From Gammaproteobacteria bacterium (GTDB lineage Bacteria; Pseudomonadota; Gammaproteobacteria; Chromatiales; Chromatiaceae), in the NCBI GenBank assembly GCA_013041975.1, contig JABDQZ010000206.1:1-18409 (forward strand): 18,409 bases of DNA, written 5' to 3'. The position numbers and the translations under genes are program-made. Below, piece by piece: positions 1 through 7,144 of the stretch (its first letter is position 1; each line of letters starts with the position of its first letter). The notes below the pieces were generated by a model that did no database searches, was not told the DNA's origin, and saw only the letters and a list, made by a program, of their open reading frames with translations.

Positions 1-377
1 TTGTCAGTTTTCAGAAGCTCCTTGATGGCATTTTTACAGTCTTCCTGGTCCATCAGGGTGAAGCCTTTTTTAAGTCCTGCCAGCGCGAATTCCTGGCGTA
101 AAATATTCAGTCCCAGCGTATGGAAGGGTGATATCTTCAAGCCTTTGGCATTGTCGTTGGGGAAAGCCTGTTTCACCCGGTTTTTCATTTCACGAGCCGC
201 CTTGTTGGTGAAGGTGACGGCGGTGATGTGTGATGGGGAAAGTTTCGCGTTTTCAATCAGATGTACGATCTTGCGTGTGATTACACGGGTTTTGCCCGAA
301 CCTGCTCCGGCGAGTACCAGCAGGGGGCCATCAAGATACTGGACAGCTTGTTGCTGGCGTGGATTGAGGTCGGACAT
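1..377 (-). CDS. rep: ATP-dependent DNA helicase Rep, N-terminal part (cut by window edge)
   Basis: The first 125 codons of a superfamily 1A helicase are visible, reading leftward from an ATG at 377; the rest lies outside the window. The Q-motif glutamine is in NPRQQQAV (residues 5-12), the Walker A P-loop GAGSGKT is at 24-30, and motif Ia TFTNKAAREMK is at 55-65. The segment FHTLGL at 85-90 is the Rep form; UvrD normally has FHGLA here, so Rep is preferred over UvrD or PcrA. Rep is a 3'-5' translocase that clears proteins ahead of replication forks and aids restart. It diverges from the LOG-family gene across about 70 bp, and I could not place a convincing promoter for either gene there. Identity is firm; domain 2 and the C-terminus cannot be judged. 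Confidence 0.92.
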   Translation of the reverse strand, partial: MSDLNPRQQQAVQYLDGPLLVLAGAGSGKTRVITRKIVHLIENAKLSPSHITAVTFTNKAAREMKNRVKQAFPNDNAKGLKISPFHTLGLNILRQEFALAGLKKGFTLMDQEDCKNAIKELLKTD

Positions 378-447
378 ACTACTTGAAAGGGTTTATTATT
401 ATGTTGTGTATAGTAACCAACCCTGACCCGTTTGAGGTATCAGAAAA

Positions 448-1164
448 ATGAATAGCAATAATAAACGAGTTGCCGCGCAGCACACCAAAGATCTGATGAA
501 ACGTGAATCCTGGCGCATGTTTCAGATCATGTCCGAATTTGTAGAAGGTTTTGAGGCGCTGGCACAGATTAAACCTTCGGTCAGTATTTTTGGTTCGGCA
601 CGTACCAAAACGGATCATCCCTGTTACAAGCTCACCGAAGAGGTTTCCCGCCTGTTATCCGATAGTGGCTTTGCGGTTGTCAGTGGTGGCGGGCCTGGCA
701 TTATGGAAGCGGCCAACAAGGGGGCTTACTTGGGAAAATCTCCAAGCGTGGGCCTGAATATCCAGTTACCAATGGAGCAGACCGGAAACCCCTATCAGGA
801 TATTTCGCTGACTTTTAAACACTTTTTTGCCCGTAAGGTGATGTTCGTTAAATATGCCTCGGCTTATGTGGTGTTGCCGGGTGGTTTTGGTACGCTTGAT
901 GAGTTTGCTGAAATTCTGACACTGGTGCAGACCGGGAAGTCCAGAAAAATTCCGATTATCCTGATGGGCTCTGATTTCTGGAAAGGTCTGATTGACTGGT
1001 TTAAGGACAGCATGATTTCAGAAGGTACCATCAGTCCGGACGATATGGATCTGGTACAGATTATCGATGAGCCAAAGGCGGTTGTCGATGCCATCTTTGC
1101 GCATTACGAAACCCGTAGCATCCTGCCTTCCGAGGATGAAGAGGAAATCATGCTTGAGTTATAA
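448..1164 (+). CDS. LOG family protein (nucleotide 5'-monophosphate nucleosidase-like, TIGR00730)
   Basis: A 238-aa soluble Rossmann-fold protein of the LOG ('lonely guy') family. The glycine-rich SGGGPGIMEAANKGA (79-93) and the signature PGGFGTLDE (144-152) are both present and intact. Family members hydrolyse the N-glycosidic bond of nucleoside monophosphates to release base plus ribose 5-phosphate; plant and some bacterial members activate cytokinins, but in an ordinary gammaproteobacterium a nucleotide salvage or housekeeping role is more likely. It has an N-terminal helical extension of about 40 residues before the core, and an acidic tail (SEDEEEIMLEL). It is much shorter than PpnN/YgdH (about 450 aa), so that symbol is not used. 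A GAGG at 434-437 supports the chosen ATG. The true substrate is not visible from sequence. Confidence 0.88.
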   Translation: MNSNNKRVAAQHTKDLMKRESWRMFQIMSEFVEGFEALAQIKPSVSIFGSARTKTDHPCYKLTEEVSRLLSDSGFAVVSGGGPGIMEAANKGAYLGKSPSVGLNIQLPMEQTGNPYQDISLTFKHFFARKVMFVKYASAYVVLPGGFGTLDEFAEILTLVQTGKSRKIPIILMGSDFWKGLIDWFKDSMISEGTISPDDMDLVQIIDEPKAVVDAIFAHYETRSILPSEDEEEIMLEL

Positions 1165-1203
1165 TATTATGGTGAATAACAGAAAAGATAACAGGATCAT
1201 TTC

Positions 1204-1548
1204 ATGAAAAAAATTATTGGCATGGGCTTGCTTCTGGCAACCGTTGGCGTTTCAGCAATGCAGCCACCACCGCCTCCGCCCCGGCCGGATATGGTGGATG
1301 CGCCTCCACCGCCGCCGGTGACGCAAAGTGGTGAGCCGATGGCTGCTCCGGATGTGACGATCATCCAGACCGAGAATGAGCGTATTTACGAATACCGTGT
1401 TGGCGCTACCCTTTACATGGTGCGTATCGTGCCACGTGTCGGGGCTCCTTATTATTACTTTGACAGCAATGGGGATGGTGAACTGGATTACCATGAAACT
1501 GATCCCAGGCGTGCCAAGGTCAATATGTGGGAACTTTTCAGGTGGTAA
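1204..1548 (+). CDS. DUF2782 family secreted protein with proline-rich N-terminus
   Basis: A 114-aa protein of unknown function. An N-terminal signal peptide (MKKIIGMGLLLATVGVSA) is followed by two runs of six and five prolines (residues 21-26 and 34-38). The conserved part is a small beta domain, EYRVGATLYMVRIVP at 63-77, then an aspartate-rich loop and a C-terminal ending in WELFRW, which together match DUF2782. The loop at residues 87-98 fits the 12-residue EF-hand calcium loop pattern (see findings). There is no lipobox cysteine, so it should be periplasmic. In Pseudomonas this family neighbours polA, as I recall; here the next gene is a chemoreceptor. It lies 39 bp after the LOG gene and is probably cotranscribed with it up to the terminator at about 1575. 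Confidence 0.82.
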   Translation: MKKIIGMGLLLATVGVSAMQPPPPPPRPDMVDAPPPPPVTQSGEPMAAPDVTIIQTENERIYEYRVGATLYMVRIVPRVGAPYYYFDSNGDGELDYHETDPRRAKVNMWELFRW

Positions 1549-1574
1549 GTCAGTTAGTACTGACTCTATTGTGT

Positions 1575-1599
1575 AAAAGCCGGCATTGCCGGCTTTTTT
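1575..1599 (+). terminator. Rho-independent terminator after the DUF2782 gene
   Basis: A perfect stem GCCGGC (1579-1584) / GCCGGC (1588-1593) closes a 3-nt ATT loop. It is extended by AAAA (1575-1578) pairing with TTTT and followed by a run of six T (1594-1599). This is a textbook intrinsic terminator for the LOG-DUF2782 unit. Confidence 0.93.
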
Positions 1600-1788
1600 A
1601 TTGGTCTCATCCAGGAGGCTCTCCCTGCGCGTTCTCTTCGGTCATGAAATATTGCTCAGGGTAATTTTTTTGCCCCAAAGAAAAAAATAGATTTTTTCCT
1701 AAAGTTATTTTGCTTCAGGCCGTTGGTTTGATTATTAAAAGTAATAAAAAAATTTTTTCACCTGATTCGTATCCCCGGGGGTCTTGGT
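1600..1788 (+). other. Intergenic region upstream of the chemoreceptor gene
   Basis: This 189-bp gap carries no convincing gene. It is AT-rich from about 1660 onward with several A and T tracts. It contains the sigma-28-type promoter annotated separately at 1700-1726. It ends with a CCCCGGGG palindrome (1773-1780) whose G-run may serve as the ribosome binding site for the ATG at 1789. Confidence 0.6.
1700..1726 (+). promoter_or_regulatory. Sigma-28 (FliA) type promoter for the chemoreceptor gene
   Basis: The sequence reads TAAAGTTA (1700-1707), 11 nt, then GCCGTTGG (1719-1726). The enterobacterial FliA consensus is TAAAGTTT, N11, GCCGATAA, so seven of eight -35 positions, the spacing and the GCCG core of the -10 match. 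The distance to the ATG at 1789 is about 62 bp. Class III flagellar/chemotaxis genes are the usual FliA targets, and the gene behind it is a chemoreceptor, which makes a chance match unlikely. Confidence 0.75.
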
Positions 1789-3900
1789 ATGAAGATGCCA
1801 AAATGGACTATCAAGTTAAAGATCGGTAGCGGTTTTTTTGTGGCAGGCATGATGCTTGTGATTTGTGGTATGGCAGGGCTTTTCCTGGCGTCCAGTCTTT
1901 CTGTTTCTCTGAGTAATTTTACCGGCCCGGTGCTGCAGACGACTTCCAATGCCAACAAGGGGATGCTCAGTGTACAGGGGCAGTTGATTGCGGTTCAGGA
2001 TATTCTGTCAGGCAGTGGTGCTGAAGATGCAATGCAAAAGCTCAAAAAGGCAGAAGAAACCGCCAAAAGTACGCTGCGGGGCATTAAAGAGGCCGGGCAG
2101 GTCGACGATACCGCCGTTACAGAACTTTCCCAGAAGATGGAGAATTTCTCTGCGGCCAAGGATTCTCTGTTAAAGGTTCACAACAATTACGTTGTGCTTG
2201 AAAAAGAGATTGATAAAACCGTATCAGAGCTACTGGATTTCATTATTGCAATTGAACGTCTTGCCAGTCAGGCCCTGCTGGAAAGTCAGATGCAGTATGA
2301 AGAAGAGGAAGAAGATTCAGATGTCGAAAGTGACTCTGAAAGTGCGCAGGACGAAAGTGATGCTGAAGAATCGGAATCTTCCTCGGCCGAGGAACTGGTT
2401 ATGGCCAATCAGGATCTGGTGAACTCGGCCAGCGAAGCGCGTCTGGCACTGCTGAACCGTCTGAATCTGCTGAACCGTTTCCGCGCCAATCCTGATGATA
2501 TTGATAGCCGCCAGCGTCTGGGGCAAGTTTATGAAGATCTGGCTTTTGCCGGAGATACGTTTGCTGAAAGCCCGATTATGGGGGAAAAGTTTGTTGAAAA
2601 TGGCCCGCATCAGGGTAAGAGCTATGGCGGTGTTGTCAAAGAACTGATTGAATTGCATGGAAAGCAGTTTGAGGAATCCATGGCGATGTTTGTGCAGCTG
2701 AAGGGTTCCAAGCAGGAATATTCCAAAGTCGCAGACTCGCTGATTGAATATGGCCAGAGTATGCTCGCAGATATCAACAAGTCCGTGGGAGATGAGCGTA
2801 CAGCGTTGTCCAATGTGCTGGAAACCGGAACCCAGACAATTATTGCTGTACTGGTGCTTGGTATTGTGCTGGGTATTGCGATGTTCTTTATTACTGTAAG
2901 GGCGATCACTGGTCCGATAACCCAGGTGCGCAGTCAGATGGAAGATATCGCCCAGGGTGAAGGTGATCTGACCATACGCCTCAAGGTTAAGGGCCAGGAT
3001 GAGGTGGCTGACCTGGCCAACGCCTTTAATGCATTTACTGATAAGTTGCGTGGCATTATTCAGACTTTGCAGGGCAATATTGCCGAACTGGTTGACGCGA
3101 CTTCAAAAATTACTGTCGTGGCAGAACAGACCCAGTCCCAGACCCTGGCGCAGCAAAATGAGCTCAATGGCGTGGCTGTTGCCATTAACGATCTTTCTTC
3201 CGGTTCAACCCAGGTTGTGACCAATACCTCCGAAGCAGCCAATGGCACGCAAATGGCGAACCAGGAAGCCCAGGCTGGTCTGCAGATCATGGAAGCTACC
3301 ATCAAGACGATTGAAAGTGTGGCTTCGGAAGTCGAGGACACCTCGACTGCGGTGGATGAGCTTGGTGCCAAGAGTGACCAGATTGGCGTAGTGCTGGAAG
3401 TGATCCGTACCATTTCAGAACAGACCAACCTGCTGGCGCTGAATGCTGCCATTGAAGCCGCTCGTGCCGGTGAACAGGGTCGTGGCTTTGCTGTGGTTGC
3501 TGATGAAGTGCGTGGCCTGGCAGCAAGGACGCATGACTCCATTGGAGAAATTCAGGAGATTATTGATCAGCTTCAGTCTGGCACTAACAATGTCATTCGC
3601 CAGATGAAAGGTGTACGTGAAAATGCTGCCAAGAGTGTAGCGCCAGTTACCGAGGCCGGAGAGAAACTGCGCTCAATCACAGAAGCTGTAGAAAGTATCA
3701 ACAACCTGAATGCCCAGATTGCGACGACGGCGCAGACACAGAGTCAGACTGCATCCGATGTCGACAGTAACATTGTGAATATCAGCAGCATGGCGAATGA
3801 GTCGACTGAAAATGCGCAGACGTTGATGAATGCGACCAATACGCTGACGCAGTTGGGAGATGAGCTGCAACAGTTGGCGAGTCAATTCAAGGTGAGTTAA
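1789..3900 (+). CDS. Methyl-accepting chemotaxis protein with acidic insertion in the sensor domain
   Basis: A 703-aa transmembrane chemoreceptor. It starts with a membrane helix (about 15-40), followed by a mostly helical periplasmic sensor region (about 41-348). The second membrane helix is at about 349-370, HAMP at about 371-424, and the cytoplasmic signalling domain runs to the C-terminus. The hairpin tip that contacts CheA and CheW is intact: EQTNLLALNAAIEAARAGEQ (544-563), then GRGFAVVADEVRGLA. The ligand is unknown. The sensor region is long and helical and could be of the helical bimodular type, but I cannot confirm that. Residues 171-202 are almost entirely Glu, Asp and Ser, which is unusual for this position. 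There is no C-terminal NWETF-like CheR-binding pentapeptide. The gene stands alone behind a FliA-like promoter, with a G-rich ribosome binding site at 1777-1781. Confidence 0.93.
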   Translation: MKMPKWTIKLKIGSGFFVAGMMLVICGMAGLFLASSLSVSLSNFTGPVLQTTSNANKGMLSVQGQLIAVQDILSGSGAEDAMQKLKKAEETAKSTLRGIKEAGQVDDTAVTELSQKMENFSAAKDSLLKVHNNYVVLEKEIDKTVSELLDFIIAIERLASQALLESQMQYEEEEEDSDVESDSESAQDESDAEESESSSAEELVMANQDLVNSASEARLALLNRLNLLNRFRANPDDIDSRQRLGQVYEDLAFAGDTFAESPIMGEKFVENGPHQGKSYGGVVKELIELHGKQFEESMAMFVQLKGSKQEYSKVADSLIEYGQSMLADINKSVGDERTALSNVLETGTQTIIAVLVLGIVLGIAMFFITVRAITGPITQVRSQMEDIAQGEGDLTIRLKVKGQDEVADLANAFNAFTDKLRGIIQTLQGNIAELVDATSKITVVAEQTQSQTLAQQNELNGVAVAINDLSSGSTQVVTNTSEAANGTQMANQEAQAGLQIMEATIKTIESVASEVEDTSTAVDELGAKSDQIGVVLEVIRTISEQTNLLALNAAIEAARAGEQGRGFAVVADEVRGLAARTHDSIGEIQEIIDQLQSGTNNVIRQMKGVRENAAKSVAPVTEAGEKLRSITEAVESINNLNAQIATTAQTQSQTASDVDSNIVNISSMANESTENAQTLMNATNTLTQLGDELQQLASQFKVS

Positions 3901-3940
3901 ATTTCTTCCCCTCGAGAGCGGTTAAGGTCGGCATGGGTTT

Positions 3941-4543
3941 CTATCCGGTTAACTTCTCAACCAGTTGTTTTAACGCCTTTCCACGATGACTCAGACTGTT
4001 TTTCTTTTCGGCAGACAGTTCGGCGGCACTGCAATTTTCTTCTGGCACAAAGAAAACCGGATCATAACCAAAGCCATTTTCACCCTGTGGTGAACGCAGT
4101 ATTTTCCCTTCCCAGCTTCCCTGGCAAATGACAGGCACCGGGTCATTTTCATGACGTACATAAACCATCAGGCACTGAAAACGCGCTGATCGTTGTTCGT
4201 CTGGAATGCTATCCAGGGCATCGAGCAGTTTTTCAACATTGTCCTGATCAGTGGCGCCATTGCCGGCATAGCGCGCAGAGTAAATACCGGGCTCTCCATT
4301 GAGGGCGTCCACTTCGATACCTGAATCATCAGCGATGGCAGGAAGCCCGCTGAGTTTAGCCGCAAAGCGCGCTTTCTTGATAGCGTTTTCCACGAAGCTC
4401 AGGCCATCTTCAACGGCTTCTTCACTGGTAAAAGCTTTTTGTGGCACTACCTCAAAATCCTGTTGAGCCAGTAGCCTATTGATTTCCTGAATTTTTCCAG
4501 CGTTATTACTGGCTAAAACAATTTTATTTCTTGAATCGGGCAT
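3941..4543 (-). CDS. rdgB: dITP/XTP pyrophosphatase (non-canonical purine NTP pyrophosphatase, RdgB/HAM1)
   Basis: A 200-aa cytosolic enzyme that hydrolyses dITP, ITP and XTP to monophosphates plus pyrophosphate, keeping deaminated purines out of DNA and RNA. All family motifs are visible: SNNAGK near the N-terminus (12-17), ADDSGIEVDAL (71-81) with the metal and base-binding acidic residues, GFGYDPVF (157-164) and SHRGKAL (185-191). Length is normal for the family (about 197-200). The ATG at 4543 gives the usual short leader before KIVLASNN. It converges on the chemoreceptor gene with a 40-bp gap in which I see no clear terminator, and diverges from the tetraheme cytochrome gene. Another rdgB-linked gene such as hemW is not next to it here. 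Confidence 0.96.
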   Translation of the reverse strand: MPDSRNKIVLASNNAGKIQEINRLLAQQDFEVVPQKAFTSEEAVEDGLSFVENAIKKARFAAKLSGLPAIADDSGIEVDALNGEPGIYSARYAGNGATDQDNVEKLLDALDSIPDEQRSARFQCLMVYVRHENDPVPVICQGSWEGKILRSPQGENGFGYDPVFFVPEENCSAAELSAEKKNSLSHRGKALKQLVEKLTG

Positions 4544-4667
4544 GGATTGATATTTCGCGTTTTAAAGCGACAGTTTACGTGATAATTAGTGAATACCAGC
4601 AGGTTTTTATGTTAGTTTCATTAAAAATAATAAAAGTGATAAAGGTTTTTACCAGAGGAGATGGCAA

Positions 4668-5264
4668 ATGGCCAAAAAAGTCGGCTTATTTACCGGTTTG
4701 ATTATCTTTATTTTAGGTATCGGATTCGCGGGCGCATTTAATGTTGGACTGTCTAAAACCAATGAAATGGATTTCTGTACTTCATGCCATTCGATGAAAA
4801 TCAATCTTGAGGAATACAAGGAAACCGTCCACTACAAGAGTACTTCCGGGGTGCGGGCAACCTGTTCCGATTGCCATGTCCCACAACCTTTTGTTCACAA
4901 GATGGTAGCCAAGGTAGTGGCTGCCAAGGATGTCTATCACGAAATAATGGGCACCATTGATACTCCGGAGAAATATGAAGCCTATCGCTGGCAGATGGCG
5001 ACAGCTGTCTGGCAGAAACTGAAAGCTTCCGATTCGCGTGAGTGTCGTACCTGTCATGACTATGACCAGATGTTGCTGGATGAGCAGGATCGCATGGCGC
5101 GCAAGAAACACAGCGCGGCGGTTGACAAGGGGCAGACCTGCATTGACTGTCACAAGGGAATTGCCCATGAAGAGCCGGATGAACCTGATGACTGGGATGA
5201 GGAAAATGCACCGGTTCACTGGACTGTAAAGATCACCAACTGGTTTGCACATATTGATAACTAA
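4668..5264 (+). CDS. NapC/NirT family tetraheme c-type cytochrome (membrane quinol dehydrogenase)
   Basis: A 198-aa membrane-anchored cytochrome that takes electrons from the quinol pool and passes them to periplasmic reductases. An uncleaved N-terminal anchor (about 5-27) is followed by four heme c motifs: CTSCH (37-41), CSDCH (66-70), CRTCH (126-130) and CIDCH (158-162). The first continues as CxxCHxM, the form in which NrfH uses the methionine as heme ligand. The segments MGTIDTPEKYEAYRW (94-108), DSRECRTCH and KGQTCIDCHKGIAH closely resemble NapC, NirT and TorC. The C-terminal tail is acidic (EEPDEPDDWDEEN, 168-180). AGAGGAG at 4654-4660 gives a strong ribosome binding site. The downstream ankyrin gene starts 15 bp after the stop, so the two are probably one transcript. 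No nap, nir or nrf catalytic subunit is in the window, so the partner, and whether to call it napC, cannot be decided. Confidence 0.93.
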   Translation: MAKKVGLFTGLIIFILGIGFAGAFNVGLSKTNEMDFCTSCHSMKINLEEYKETVHYKSTSGVRATCSDCHVPQPFVHKMVAKVVAAKDVYHEIMGTIDTPEKYEAYRWQMATAVWQKLKASDSRECRTCHDYDQMLLDEQDRMARKKHSAAVDKGQTCIDCHKGIAHEEPDEPDDWDEENAPVHWTVKITNWFAHIDN

Positions 5265-5279
5265 TTCAGGAGATATGCA

Positions 5280-6251
5280 ATGAGGCACTGGCTGATGATG
5301 TCTGGTTATCGCTTGGCTGTTTTACTACTGGTTGCGGCAATGTCTACAACGGTACTGGCAGCTAAAAAAGAAAAATTCAAGGAGCCGCCTGAAAACAAGG
5401 AATTGCGCCTGGCGGCATTGATTGATGATGCTGAGGCAATTGATAAACTGCTGGATAAGGGTGTGGATGTTGATGCGCCGAATCAGTATGGCCGCACGGC
5501 GCTGATGAATGCCGCAGAAAGCGGTAATATTTTGTCGGCCTCTATTCTGCTTTCGAGGGGAGCGGATGTTAATGCTAAATCAGTGGTTAACTGTACAGCT
5601 TTAACGCTGGCTTCCGAGATGGGCGAAATTGAAATGACGGCATTGTTGCTGGAGCGTGGCGCTGATATGACGGTTCAGACCCGTGCTGGCTGGAATGCTC
5701 TGATCATTGCGGGACGTTATGGCCTGTATGACATGGTCGAGCAGCTTCTATTCAAGGGCTCACCTCTGAATGCTGTTGACAAGAAAGGCCAAAGCGCGCT
5801 CATGTATGCGATCCAGTACTCTCATCTGGGCGTTGTAGAGCTGTTGCTTGAGGCAGGTGCGGATATTCACCTGCGGGACAAGCATGGCAAGACAGCGATG
5901 ATGTATGCCGCTGAACAGGAAGAGTCACGTATTGTTGCGGCAATGGTTGAAGCTGGCGGCAAGGTTAACGATATGTCAATAGATGGTGCCACTCCGCTGA
6001 TCTGGGCTGCGAGCCAGGGGCGCGTGGATAATCTTGTATTACTGCTGGCAAGCGGTGCAAAGGTCAATGCGCAGGATGGCATGGGACTGACGGCATTATC
6101 CGAAGCAATTTCTGTGCGCTCGATCGATTGTATCAAAATCCTGCTGGAAAATGGCGCAGATGCTTTACTCAAGGACAGTGACGGCGTGTCAGCCAAGAAA
6201 CTCGCGCAGCGTTCGCGAGACAGGCAGATAAAAGAGCTGTTTACTGACTAG
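5280..6251 (+). CDS. Exported ankyrin-repeat protein
   Basis: A 323-aa protein with an N-terminal signal peptide (hydrophobic core about 11-22, likely cleavage after TTVLA near residue 27), so it is expected in the periplasm. The rest is an array of about eight ankyrin repeats of about 33 residues. They start near 37, 70, 103, 136, 169, 202, 235 and 268, with typical pieces such as GRTALMNAAESG, GKTAMMYAAEQE and GATPLIWAASQG. Ankyrin arrays bind other proteins and have no catalytic residues. The AGGAG at 5268-5272 and the 15-bp spacing place it in an operon with the tetraheme cytochrome, which suggests it binds that cytochrome or its partner. A periplasmic ankyrin protein (AnkB) supporting catalase in Pseudomonas is a precedent for periplasmic location. 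Function here is unknown. Confidence 0.88.
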   Translation: MRHWLMMSGYRLAVLLLVAAMSTTVLAAKKEKFKEPPENKELRLAALIDDAEAIDKLLDKGVDVDAPNQYGRTALMNAAESGNILSASILLSRGADVNAKSVVNCTALTLASEMGEIEMTALLLERGADMTVQTRAGWNALIIAGRYGLYDMVEQLLFKGSPLNAVDKKGQSALMYAIQYSHLGVVELLLEAGADIHLRDKHGKTAMMYAAEQEESRIVAAMVEAGGKVNDMSIDGATPLIWAASQGRVDNLVLLLASGAKVNAQDGMGLTALSEAISVRSIDCIKILLENGADALLKDSDGVSAKKLAQRSRDRQIKELFTD

Positions 6252-6265
6252 GGTGAGTATATCTT

Positions 6266-6283
6266 CCCCCGCTTTTGCGGGGG
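6266..6283. terminator. GC-rich hairpin between convergent genes
   Basis: CCCCCGC (6266-6272) and GCGGGGG (6277-6283) form a perfect 7-bp stem around a TTTT loop, between the ankyrin gene and the convergent diheme cytochrome gene. No T-run follows on either strand, so it may block transcription poorly on its own or act as an RNA 3'-end stabiliser; bidirectional termination is the likeliest use. Confidence 0.6.
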
Positions 6284-6296
6284 GTTAGTAGATGGA

Positions 6297-7052
6297 TCAG
6301 CGATTGGTACCAAAACGCCCTTTGCGGACAAATGAAGGGAAATCCGGGTTTGTATACCCTTCCGGGGCTATCTTGCTTTCAGGTGGTCTCAGATCTGCAG
6401 CGTAGGACAGGATTTCAATTTCTTCCCTGAGTCCCATGTTCTTGATCTGTTTTGTCATTTTCGGATCTGCGTTGCGTCTTCTCTCCGTCCTGATCCAGTC
6501 AAACTGTCGTTTTAGATAACTGAAATGTTGCGCATGTAATGCGGGACCATGATCTATGGGCTCGCCTTCGCCTTTTTCTCCATGACATTTTCCGCATTTT
6601 TCTTCATATTTTTCTTTCCCTTCGGCGCTGTTCGGCCTGGGGCCTTTATCAACATCGGTTGTCATGGGGAGATTGGCAATATAACCGGCAACATCGGCAA
6701 TTTCCTGGGGGCCGCCCAGTGCGCGGCTGCTGCTGAAGGCACGCATAATGGGGTTGTCGCGATTGCCTGCCCTGAAATCAGCCAGTTGTTTAATGATGAC
6801 GCTTTTTAACTGTCCGGCAATTTGCGGATAACTGCCCGTGCGTGTTCCCCAGCCTTCCGGACCATGGCAGGACATGCAGCCACGGTAAAGCTTTTTGCCG
6901 TTTTCAAGGTCTGACTGCAGGGTAATGGCTTCAAGAAATTCCGGCGGGTAAACTTTTTGTTCCATTTCCTGCTCTTCCACGGCCTGGAGGTTTGTGGAAA
7001 AAATTAATACCGGTAGCAGTGACAGGCTGAATATTTTACGTTTTATTTTCAT
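6297..7052 (-). CDS. Diheme cytochrome c, cytochrome c4-like
   Basis: A secreted protein of about 251 aa with a signal peptide ending near NLQA, then two class I cytochrome c domains with CMSCH and CGKCH (residues 61-65 and 155-159 when counted from the alternative ATG at 7058). Domain 1 has the c4-type pattern PQIAGQ, QLADFRAGNRDNPIMRAF and ADVAGYIANLP, with the methionine of IMRAF the likely axial ligand. In domain 2 a methionine in DPKMTKQIKNMG probably does this job. Such proteins carry electrons between membrane complexes and terminal oxidases or reductases. Two ATGs lie six bases apart. GAAGG at 7065-7061 sits only 2 nt from the ATG at 7058 but 8 nt from the ATG at 7052, so I chose 7052. 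The C-terminus after residue 225 is a short non-heme tail. It is divergent from ccmA. Confidence 0.9.
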   Translation of the reverse strand: MKIKRKIFSLSLLPVLIFSTNLQAVEEQEMEQKVYPPEFLEAITLQSDLENGKKLYRGCMSCHGPEGWGTRTGSYPQIAGQLKSVIIKQLADFRAGNRDNPIMRAFSSSRALGGPQEIADVAGYIANLPMTTDVDKGPRPNSAEGKEKYEEKCGKCHGEKGEGEPIDHGPALHAQHFSYLKRQFDWIRTERRRNADPKMTKQIKNMGLREEIEILSYAADLRPPESKIAPEGYTNPDFPSFVRKGRFGTNR

Positions 7053-7144
7053 GTTCATTTCCTTCGGTGTGCAGAATATTAAGGCACTAACCTGCTAAAA
7101 AAACAAGATTTGGAGAGGATTTTGTTACTGTTGATAACCATTTT

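Noticed and set aside
1623..1668. CCCTG...CAGGG with a following T-run as a second terminator
   Set aside because: The stem is only 5 bp and the loop is about 28 nt, so it is not credible as an intrinsic terminator; a strong terminator already lies at 1575-1599.
1773..1780. CCCCGGGG palindrome just before the chemoreceptor start as an operator
   Set aside because: It is only 8 bp with no spaced half-sites; its G-run is more simply read as part of the ribosome binding site.
3060..3542. A 160-codon open frame on the minus strand inside the chemoreceptor gene
   Set aside because: It is the mirror of the conserved signalling domain; its Ala/Ser/Thr-rich composition is what an antisense frame of that region gives.
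4782..5288. A 168-codon open frame on the minus strand across the tetraheme cytochrome gene
   Set aside because: It is fully antisense to a gene with four CxxCH motifs and clear homology, has no recognisable domain and no ribosome binding site; it is a shadow frame.
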